Part shown: one piece after another, positions 1 through 5,288 of the stretch
Numbering within the stretch: the first letter of the stretch is position 1
Layout of the letters: every line of letters begins with the position of its first letter
Assembly (NCBI GenBank): GCA_025355595.1
Contig: JANXZI010000786.1
Coordinates: forward strand, 1-6,318
Length of the DNA stretch: 6,318 nt
Source: Spartobacteria bacterium
GTDB taxonomy: Bacteria; Verrucomicrobiota; Verrucomicrobiia; Chthoniobacterales; Chthoniobacteraceae
Direction: 5' to 3'
Notes under the pieces: model-generated
The model's input: the letters and a program-made list of their open reading frames with translations, nothing else
The model's database searches: none
What the model was told of the DNA's origin: nothing
Made by a program: the position numbers and the translations under genes

Positions 1-846
1 CAGATCGGCGTCACGCGGCTTTCGCTCGGCGTGGAAAATTTCGAGAAGCACATTCTGGAGATCAACGGCCGCGCGCACCGCGAGGATGAAATCTACCGCG
101 CGTATAATTTTGCGCGCAGCGTCGGCTTTCCGCAGATCAACATAGACCTCATCGCCGGCATGGTGGAGGAGACGGACGAAAACTGGCAGCGCAACATCGC
201 GAAGACCATCGAGCTGCAGCCGGACAGCGTGACGATTTACCAGATGGAAATACCGTTCAACACGGGCATCTACCAGCAGATGAAGACCGAGGGAAAACTC
301 GTCGCGCCCGTCGCGTGCTGGCACACGAAGCGCCGCTGGGTGAACGAGGCGTTCACCGCGCTGGAGGCGAACGGCTACACCGTCACGAGCGCCACGACCG
401 CGGTGCGCGATCCGCAGAAGACGAAATTTGTGTATCGCGACGAGCTGTGGAAAGGCGCGGACTTGCTCGGCCTCGGCGTCGCGAGCTTCAGCCACCTCGG
501 TGGCGTGCATTTTCAAAATCTGCCGGACTTCGAGAGCTACACCGCCGCGGTGGAAAAGGGCGAGCTGCCCATCGGTCGCGCGATGCGCACGACGACTGAG
601 GAGCAGCTCATCCGCGAGCTGATTTTGCAACTCAAGCTCGGGCGCGTCTCGCGCAGCTATTTTACGGAAAAATTCGGCACAGATGTGACGCAGCGTTTCG
701 ATGCGCAGTTCGCCGAACTCAAGCGCCGCGGCCTGCTCACGGAGAGCGCCGACTGGCTCGTGCTCGCTCGCTCCGCGCTGCTGAAGATTGACGTGATCCT
801 CCACGCCTTCTTCCTGCCGCAACACCAGAACGCCCGCTACACGTGA
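1..846 (+). CDS. HemN/HemW-like radical SAM protein, C-terminal part (5'-truncated)
   Basis: The reading frame is open from base 1, so the true start and the CxxxCxxC iron-sulfur/SAM motif lie off the left edge; 281 residues are visible. Landmarks of the coproporphyrinogen-III-oxidase-like family, numbered from the first visible residue, are LSLGVENF (8-15), GRAH (23-26), INIDLIAGM (46-54), YQMEIPFN (80-87) and LGLGVASFSHL (156-166, the usual GxGxxAxS segment). A HemN_C-type helical domain follows at about 190-270, and the protein ends in FFLPQHQNARYT, a tail I recall from HemN-like proteins. Family members bind a 4Fe-4S cluster and SAM in the cytosol. They include heme-synthesis oxidases, heme chaperones (HemW) and heme-degrading methyltransferases (HutW/ChuW), and sequence alone does not separate these here. 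The stop overlaps the GTG of the next gene by 4 bp, which suggests an operon and a shared pathway. The family call is firm; the exact reaction is unknown. Confidence 0.85.
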   Translation, partial: QIGVTRLSLGVENFEKHILEINGRAHREDEIYRAYNFARSVGFPQINIDLIAGMVEETDENWQRNIAKTIELQPDSVTIYQMEIPFNTGIYQQMKTEGKLVAPVACWHTKRRWVNEAFTALEANGYTVTSATTAVRDPQKTKFVYRDELWKGADLLGLGVASFSHLGGVHFQNLPDFESYTAAVEKGELPIGRAMRTTTEEQLIRELILQLKLGRVSRSYFTEKFGTDVTQRFDAQFAELKRRGLLTESADWLVLARSALLKIDVILHAFFLPQHQNARYT

Positions 847-1388
847 CCTCCACTCCGACGCTGGAAATTCTCCACCCGCTGCCCGCGCTCTACGCCGCGA
901 CGGCGCACGCGCTGCCGGACTTCGATCTCGTGGACGCCAAATCGCTGCCGCCCGCCGCGCACCGCCTGCTCGTCCACACGGGCGACATGACGAGCAAGCT
1001 GGAGGAATTTTTCGCCGATCAAATGACACTGCGCGTTTTGCAATGCGATCACACTCCGGACCACTACCGTCGCGAGGTCGTGCTGTGCTGCGAGAAATCC
1101 GGCCAAGCCGTCGAGTATGGTGCCATCGAGATCGAGCTGGCCTCATTCGACGAAACGCTGCGCGGCGAAATCGTGCTCGGCCATTCGCCCCTCGGCGGAC
1201 TGCTGAACCGCCACGGCATCCGTTACCGCAGCAGGCCGCGCGGATTCCTGCGCGTCGCGCCGGACATGCGCCTCGCGGAAATGTTCCAGCTCCCCGCACC
1301 CGTCTCGCTCTACGGCCGCACGAACCAGCTTCTCGACGCCAACGATCGCGTGCTCGCAAGCATCGTCGAGGTGCTGAGGCCAGTCTGA
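843..1388 (+). CDS. Chorismate-lyase-like (UbiC-fold) protein
   Basis: This is a 181-residue soluble protein with no signal peptide or membrane segment, close to the roughly 165 residues of E. coli UbiC. UbiC removes pyruvate from chorismate to give 4-hydroxybenzoate. Aligned by eye from memory, the pattern is shared over most of the length: GDMTSKLEEF (47-56) against DSMTKRFEQQ, HYRREVVL (74-81) against YWLREILL, SPLGGLL (115-121) against TPLGRYL, and the end YGRTNQLL...VEVLRP against WGRRSRLR...TELFLP. The UbiC positions known in the mature numbering as Arg76, Leu114 and Glu155 correspond to R77, L117 and E176, all conserved. The GTG start at 843 sits inside the upstream stop (GTGA overlap), so translation is probably coupled to the radical SAM gene; no Shine-Dalgarno sequence is seen. 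Other members of this fold (UTRA ligand domains, other chorismate lyases) remain possible. The fold call is good; the enzymatic call is an inference. Confidence 0.7.
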   Translation: MTSTPTLEILHPLPALYAATAHALPDFDLVDAKSLPPAAHRLLVHTGDMTSKLEEFFADQMTLRVLQCDHTPDHYRREVVLCCEKSGQAVEYGAIEIELASFDETLRGEIVLGHSPLGGLLNRHGIRYRSRPRGFLRVAPDMRLAEMFQLPAPVSLYGRTNQLLDANDRVLASIVEVLRPV

Positions 1389-1422
1389 AAAGTTACGCAC
1401 TCATACGGGAGGGCATTTTTGC

Positions 1423-1504
1423 GAAGCCGATCAGCTTCAAACCTGAGAAGGATCGTGTCATTGATCGACGAGGGAAGACGGCAGCCCAAGGTGGGATCGG
1501 CTTC
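1423..1504. repeat. Perfect 10-bp inverted repeat (GAAGCCGATC / GATCGGCTTC)
   Basis: GAAGCCGATC at 1423-1432 is matched exactly by its reverse complement GATCGGCTTC at 1495-1504, with a 62-base interval. TTTGCGAAG at 1418-1426 has an exact reverse complement CTTCGCAAA at 1536-1544. The two pairings overlap on the left arm, so they would be mutually exclusive stems in RNA. A switching leader or a leftover of a non-autonomous element could both look like this; no gene evidence decides between them. Confidence 0.5.
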
Positions 1505-1577
1505 CATGCTGTCCGCGCTTGCGGCCAGTAGCACACTTCGCAAACAGCCGCCCGGACGTCCTCCGTGTAGCCGCGCC

Positions 1578-1604
1578 GCGGGACAGGCCGGATGCCTATC
1601 CCGC
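1578..1604. other. Stem-loop upstream of the NTPase gene
   Basis: GCGGGA (1578-1583) pairs with TCCCGC (1599-1604). After one C/A mismatch, AGGC (1585-1588) pairs with GCCT (1594-1597) around a 5-base loop CGGAT. This gives ten pairs with one internal mismatch. The distance to the NTPase start at 1690 is 85 bases. There is no immediate U-tract, so an intrinsic terminator is not well supported. A repeat hairpin or a 5'-UTR structure are the alternatives. Confidence 0.5.
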
Positions 1605-1689
1605 ATTGGCCTGCGATTTTTTGCGCCGCCACTCCACCCTTGTCGTCCCGGTGCCGACGCCTCACTTTCGCGCGCACCATTGCTCAGCC

Positions 1690-3516
1690 ATGCCCACCGA
1701 ACCGTTCTTCATCGCCCAAGGCACCAGCGAAATTTTCTTCCTCCCGCAGATGGCAAACCGCCATGGGCTCATCGCGGGCGCGACCGGCACGGGCAAGACG
1801 ATCACGCTGCGCACGCTTGCGGAAAATTTCAGCGCCATCGGCGTGCCGGTCTTCATGGCCGACGTGAAAGGAGACCTGGCCGGACTCGCGAAGCCCGGCG
1901 CGAATTCACCCAAGGTGAAGGAACGCGCCGCGCAGATGGGCCTCGAAATCACACCGAACGGTTTCCCCGTCGTGTTCTGGGACGTGTTCGGAAAAAGCGG
2001 CCATCCCGTGCGCGCGACAATCTCCGACATGGGCCCGCTCCTGCTCTCGCGGCTGCTCAATCTGAACGACACGCAGGAGGGCGTGCTCAATGTCGTCTTC
2101 CACGTCGCCGACGAGGAAGGCCTGCTGCTGCTCGATCTGAAAGACTTGCAGGCGATGCTCCAGCACGTCGCGCAAAACGCCGCGGACTACACGGTGAAAT
2201 TCGGCAACGTGACCGCGGCCACCGTCGGCACGATCCAGCGCTCGCTGCTCACGCTCCAGCAGCAGGGCGCGGACAAATTTTTCGGCGAGCCCGCGCTCGA
2301 TCTCGCCGACATCATGCAGTGCGCCGAGGACGGGCGCGGCGTCGTAAACATCCTCGCCGCCGATTCCCTGATGACTTCGCCGCGCACGTACGCCGCGTTC
2401 ATGCTGTGGCTGATCAGCGAACTGTTCGAGCGGCTCCCCGAGGTCGGCGATGTGGACAAGCCGAAGCTCGTGTTCTTCTTCGACGAGGCGCATCTGCTCT
2501 TCAGCGACCTGCCGCAGGCGATGCAGGAAAAAGTCGAGCAGGTCGTGCGGCTCATCCGCTCGAAAGGCGTCGGCGTTTTCTTCGTCAGCCAGAATCCGCT
2601 CGACATTCCTGACAAGGTGCTCGGCCAGCTCGGCAACCGCTTCCAGCACGCGCTGCGCGCATTCACGCCGCGCGATCAGAAAGCAGTGAAGGCCGCGGCG
2701 GAGACGTTCCGCGCAAACCCAAAACTCGATGTCGAGGCCGTCATCGGCCAACTCGGCGTCGGCGAGGCGCTCGTCTCGCTGCTTGATGCGAAGGGCACGC
2801 CTGCGATCGTCGAGCGCGCATTCATCGCGCCGCCCGTGAGCGATCTCTCGCCGCTCAGCGCCGACGACCGTACGGCGCTGATCGAAGGCAGCACCCTGTT
2901 TGAAAAATACGAGCACACCATCGATCGCGAGAGTGCCTTTGAGATGCTCCAAGCAAGGCCCGCCGCGCCCTCACCGAAAGTTTCGGCGACCGCCGCAACC
3001 GCAGCGCCGTTTGACGCCGTGGCGGCAGCACGCGCACGGGCAGCGGCACGGCAGGCAGCAGCCGCGGCGGCGGCAGTCGATTCGTTGCAGGAAACACACG
3101 GGAGCCAGTCCTTACCACTGCCGCTTCCCAAGCCGGCAGCACAGACGCCTAACATTGAATCAAGTGGTACCAATGATACCGGTGACTCCGAGCATCGGCG
3201 CAAAGAGGAACTTCACGACACACGGATTTCGAAGGCCGAACAGGATGCTCAGCAGAAAGAAGAGAAGCACCAAGCACAGTTGCGCCAGATCGAAGAGGAA
3301 TCGGCAGCGCGCGTGGCCAAACTTCGCGCGGAATCTGCAGAGCGCGAGGCAAAGGCCCGCGCCGCGGATGCGCTCGCGGAGAAGCGCAGCACGACCCCGC
3401 AGAAGCCCGGCCTCCTCGACAGGATGATGAAGAGCGTCGCAACCAACGCCGCCGGCCAGGCGACGCGCTCGCTGATGCGCGGGCTGCTCGGCAGCATCTT
3501 CGGCGGGCGGAAATAA
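1690..3516 (+). CDS. yjgR: YjgR/DUF853-family P-loop NTPase (HerA-C-like) with extended C-terminal region
   Basis: This 608-residue cytosolic ATPase resembles E. coli YjgR, a poorly understood member of the HerA/FtsK-type superfamily. Its opening (LPQMANRHGLIAGATGTGKT) is nearly the family consensus. The Walker A motif GATGTGKT is at residues 30-37 and is followed by the family signature VPVFMADVKGDLAGLA. The Walker B block KLVFFFDEAH ends at 268 (D265, E266). A sensor-like segment FFVSQNPLDIPDKVLGQLGNRFQHALRAF lies at about 296-324. After the catalytic part (to about 430) come an Ala/Arg-rich stretch (433-463), a polar linker (464-510), a charged coiled coil rich in Glu, Lys and Ala (511-570), and the family-typical tail helix ending LGSIFGGRK. 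E. coli YjgR is about 500 residues, so the linker and coiled coil are an expansion. The ATG at 1690 is preferred to the one at 1519 because homology begins exactly there and the 57 extra residues look non-coding. No Shine-Dalgarno site is visible. The biological role is unknown; DNA-related ATPase work is inferred from the superfamily. Confidence 0.9.
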   Translation: MPTEPFFIAQGTSEIFFLPQMANRHGLIAGATGTGKTITLRTLAENFSAIGVPVFMADVKGDLAGLAKPGANSPKVKERAAQMGLEITPNGFPVVFWDVFGKSGHPVRATISDMGPLLLSRLLNLNDTQEGVLNVVFHVADEEGLLLLDLKDLQAMLQHVAQNAADYTVKFGNVTAATVGTIQRSLLTLQQQGADKFFGEPALDLADIMQCAEDGRGVVNILAADSLMTSPRTYAAFMLWLISELFERLPEVGDVDKPKLVFFFDEAHLLFSDLPQAMQEKVEQVVRLIRSKGVGVFFVSQNPLDIPDKVLGQLGNRFQHALRAFTPRDQKAVKAAAETFRANPKLDVEAVIGQLGVGEALVSLLDAKGTPAIVERAFIAPPVSDLSPLSADDRTALIEGSTLFEKYEHTIDRESAFEMLQARPAAPSPKVSATAATAAPFDAVAAARARAAARQAAAAAAAVDSLQETHGSQSLPLPLPKPAAQTPNIESSGTNDTGDSEHRRKEELHDTRISKAEQDAQQKEEKHQAQLRQIEEESAARVAKLRAESAEREAKARAADALAEKRSTTPQKPGLLDRMMKSVATNAAGQATRSLMRGLLGSIFGGRK

Positions 3517-3565
3517 TTCCGCCGCATGAGGGATTCAATGCGCCTCCGTGGTTACGCTGCAACGA

Positions 3566-3740
3566 GCACCAGAGGTGCGGCAACAAGCCAGCCCAGGGCA
3601 ACGCCCTGGGTTCGCTGTCAGTCAGAAGAATGAGCCCTGAAAGGGCGGGACAAAATGTTCCGCCCCTTCAGGGCTCTGTCCTTTCTCTTTCGATGCCCCA
3701 GGGCGTTGCCCTGGGCTATCTTGTTGCCAGGCCTTCGGCC
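3566..3740. repeat. Nested palindromic repeat element (REP/MITE-like)
   Basis: The element has nearly mirror-symmetrical halves. Arm 3579-3610 is the reverse complement of 3697-3728 with two mismatches in 32 bases. Each arm carries its own hairpin, CCCAGGGC-AAC-GCCCTGGG at 3592-3610 and CCCAGGGC-GTT-GCCCTGGG at 3697-3715. Outside each arm lies another small hairpin: GCACC-AGA-GGTGC (3566-3578) on the left and GGCC-TTC-GGCC (3730-3740) on the right. The centre is a long hairpin (3632-3676). A further exact 8-bp pair, CAATGCGC at 3536-3543 and GCGCATTG at 3751-3758, may mark the outer ends. The layout resembles the interspersed palindromes around GCCCTGAAAGGGC and CCCAGGGC cores that I associate with Verrucomicrobiota and Planctomycetota intergenic DNA. 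It contains no credible gene. No clear target-site duplication is seen. Confidence 0.75.
3632..3676. repeat. Central long hairpin of the palindromic element
   Basis: Bases 3632-3648 pair with 3660-3676 (17 positions with one A/C mismatch). The stem continues through G-T, A-T, C-G and A-T pairs to an AAA loop at 3653-3655, so almost all of the 45 bases are paired. The left arm also contains its own mini-palindrome GCCCT-GAA-AGGGC (3634-3646). It could act as a bidirectional terminator or an RNA-stability hairpin after the NTPase gene, but no U-run follows, so repeat identity is the safer call. Confidence 0.7.
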
Positions 3741-3770
3741 CTCCGGCGGCGCGCATTGCATCGCATTCCG

Positions 3771-3794
3771 CATTCGCCCACACATTCGCCCACG
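3771..3794. repeat. Tandem duplication of a 12-mer
   Basis: CATTCGCCCACA (3771-3782) is followed directly by CATTCGCCCACG (3783-3794), 11 of 12 bases identical. It lies between the palindromic element and the methyltransferase start, just after related CATTGCATCGCATTCCG wording. It is probably a small slippage duplication; no regulatory role is visible. Confidence 0.6.
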
Positions 3795-3862
3795 CCACAT
3801 GCCGCTGCCGCCCCGTGCAATCGCTCGACAGCACCGCGCACGCACGTAACGTCCGCGCCTCT

Positions 3863-5038
3863 ATGGCCGGAATCATCATCAAGCCCCGTTCTCGAATCCT
3901 GCATGGCCACGACTGGGTCTATTCCAGCGAGGTCATGAAGGTGTGGGGCAACCCGGAGCCCGGCAGCATCATCGCGGTGAAGGACGGCAAGGACCGCCTG
4001 CTCGGCAGCGCGATCTACAATCCGAAATCGCAAATCATCGCGCGGCGTTTCTCGCGGCAGCGGCAGGAACTCGATGTGGATTTTTTCCAACGCCGCATCG
4101 CGCAGGCAGTGAAGTATCGCGAAAGGCGCGGCGTCTCCGCGACCGCGGCACGGCTCGTGTGGAGCGAGAGCGACGCGCTGCCCGGACTGATCGTGGATCG
4201 CTACGGCGATCACCTCGTCGTGCAGACACTCACGCTCGCGATGGACATGCGGCGCGACCTGATCGCCGCCGCGCTCGTCGAGGTCTTGAAACCGAAGTGC
4301 ATCGTCGAGCGCAACGACGCACCCGTGCGGATCGCCGAAGGCATGGAGCCGCGCGTGGGCGTGCTGCACGGCGAAGCGCCTGCGCCGTTCACGATCACCA
4401 TCGGCGGACTGGAGTTTGAAGTGGACCTCATGCGCGGGCAGAAGACCGGCTTTTACCTCGACCAAGTCGGCAGCTACGCCGCCGTCGCCATGCACGCAGC
4501 AGGCCGGCGCGTGCTCGACTGCTTTGCCAATCAGGGCGCCTTCGCGCTCGCGTGCGCGAGGGCTGGCGCGGCGAGCGTGACCGCCGTGGAGATCAGCGAG
4601 GACGCGTGCGAAAACATCCGCCGCAACGCGACGCGCAACAGCCTCACGGTGGATGTGCGCGCGGACAACGTGTTCGATTTTCTGAAAGCCGCGGAATCCG
4701 TGAGCGGAAGCGCGCCGTACGATCTCATCATCCTCGATCCGCCATCGTTCACGCGCAGCAAGGGCAAGCTCGAGGACGCGCTGCGCGGCTACAAGGACAT
4801 CCACCTGCGCGCGCTGAAGCTGCTCGCGCCAGATGGAATGCTGGCGACTTTCTGCTGCTCGCACCACGTGAGCCGCGAACATTTCCTCGGCATGATCAAC
4901 GACGCGACCGTGGACACAAAGCGCACGCTACGGCAGATCGCCACATTCACGCAGGCGCAGGATCACCCGGTCATCTCCACGCTGCCGGAGACGGAATACC
5001 TGAAGGGCTTCCTCTTCGAGCTGGCACCGGGACGTTAG
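3863..5038 (+). CDS. rlmI: RlmI-family 23S rRNA (cytosine-C5) methyltransferase
   Basis: This 391-residue protein is close to E. coli RlmI (about 396), which methylates C1962 of 23S rRNA using SAM. The N-terminal PUA-type RNA-binding domain (1 to about 75) starts IIIKPRSRILHGHDWVYSSEV. A middle RlmI-type domain (about 75-190) contains WSESDALPGLIVDRYGDHLV. The segment MRGQKTGFYLDQ (about 189-200) leads into the class I SAM fold. The SAM-binding motif VLDCFANQGAF is at 217-227, the acidic end of the second strand is AVEIS, and DPPSF is at 292-296. The motif FCCSHH (330-335) aligns with the FSCS segment of E. coli RlmI as I recall it, so C332 is the likely catalytic cysteine, preceded here by C331 where E. 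coli has Ser. The ATG at 3863 is chosen because homology begins at MAGIIIKPRSR; the ATG at 3815 would add 16 residues of unrelated sequence. It is flanked by repeat-bearing spacers and probably transcribed alone. RlmK/RlmL-C-like activity on another rRNA position cannot be excluded. Confidence 0.88.
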   Translation: MAGIIIKPRSRILHGHDWVYSSEVMKVWGNPEPGSIIAVKDGKDRLLGSAIYNPKSQIIARRFSRQRQELDVDFFQRRIAQAVKYRERRGVSATAARLVWSESDALPGLIVDRYGDHLVVQTLTLAMDMRRDLIAAALVEVLKPKCIVERNDAPVRIAEGMEPRVGVLHGEAPAPFTITIGGLEFEVDLMRGQKTGFYLDQVGSYAAVAMHAAGRRVLDCFANQGAFALACARAGAASVTAVEISEDACENIRRNATRNSLTVDVRADNVFDFLKAAESVSGSAPYDLIILDPPSFTRSKGKLEDALRGYKDIHLRALKLLAPDGMLATFCCSHHVSREHFLGMINDATVDTKRTLRQIATFTQAQDHPVISTLPETEYLKGFLFELAPGR

Positions 5039-5060
5039 AGTTGGTTCAGAAAATCTGCGA

Positions 5061-5196
5061 CCGCATTCAGAGTTCCAAGTTCCAAGTTCAGAGTTAAGCC
5101 CGCCGCAGGCGCGTTGCGAACTCGGATGCGCCAAATGAGGTGGCGAGGCCGCTGCGCGAGGCTTAACTCGGAACTCGGAACTCGGAAATTCTGCGG
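5061..5196. repeat. Inverted-repeat element with GTTCC-type direct repeats
   Basis: Bases 5073-5100 are the reverse complement of 5160-5187 with 25 of 28 positions matching; the innermost ten bases of each arm (GAGTTAAGCC / GGCTTAACTC) are exact. Each arm is itself a short tandem array: TTCCAAG-type units on the left and CTCGGAA units (three copies) on the right. The outer ends share CCGCA (5061-5065) and TGCGG (5192-5196). The 59-base interior has a small hairpin CGCCA/TGGCG (5129-5133 with 5141-5145). The whole would fold as one long stem-loop after the methyltransferase stop. It contains no gene. It could be a small interspersed repeat, a REP-like unit or a structured 3' end. Confidence 0.65.
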
Positions 5197-5288
5197 CGGC
5201 CACGATATTTCTGAATCCGCTCCCAGAGATGTTGAAAAGGCTGCGCGCGGGATTTGCTGCTGAGTGCCGAACCATGCACAGTGCCGCC

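Larger units (their letters stand above)
1389..1689. other. Non-coding spacer with several inverted repeats
   Basis: This 301-base spacer lies between the lyase-like gene and the NTPase gene. Short open frames exist on both strands but none has a recognisable product, a plausible start signal or a conserved-looking composition, so I call no gene. The stretch is unusually rich in inverted repeats: a 10-bp perfect pair (1423-1432 with 1495-1504), an overlapping 9-bp perfect pair (1418-1426 with 1536-1544), and a local hairpin at 1578-1604. A T6 run at 1616-1621 follows the hairpin but is separated from it by about a dozen bases. It could be the leader of the NTPase gene, a decayed interspersed element, or both. 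No convincing -35/-10 pair was found. Confidence 0.5.

Noticed and set aside
1578..1621. Hairpin plus T6 run as an intrinsic terminator of the first two genes
   Set aside because: The T-run begins 12 bases after the stem, too far for a standard intrinsic terminator.
1393..1680. Minus-strand 95-codon frame filling the spacer before the NTPase gene
   Set aside because: No recognisable domain or start signal, and the region is dominated by inverted repeats; a decayed gene cannot be excluded but is not supported.
1519..1689. Upstream ATG giving a 57-residue N-terminal extension of the NTPase
   Set aside because: The family homology starts exactly at the ATG at 1690, and the extension is encoded by the hairpin-rich spacer.
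1419..2612. Plus-strand 397-codon frame overlapping the start of the NTPase gene
   Set aside because: Arg/Ala-rich low-complexity product in another frame of the NTPase gene; no domain.
1906..2952. Minus-strand open frame (348 codons) opposite the NTPase gene
   Set aside because: It is antisense to a gene with clear Walker motifs; composition is typical of a shadow frame and no motif is seen.
3815..3862. Upstream ATG for the methyltransferase adding 16 residues
   Set aside because: The RlmI PUA domain begins at MAGIIIKPRSR from the ATG at 3863; the extra residues resemble no family member.
3618..3938. Short open frames on both strands across the palindromic element
   Set aside because: They are translations of repeat palindromes (PGQRPGA-like and PFQGS-like peptides) of the kind often mis-annotated as hypothetical proteins.
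3716..4882. Long minus-strand open frame (388 codons) opposite the methyltransferase gene
   Set aside because: It lies antisense to a well-supported RlmI-family gene; its product is His/Arg-rich with no recognisable domain, as expected from a shadow frame in GC-rich DNA.
5072..5187. GTTCC/CTCGGAA short repeats as a possible CRISPR remnant
   Set aside because: The units are only about 7 bases, in direct tandem without spacers, and arranged as an inverted pair.
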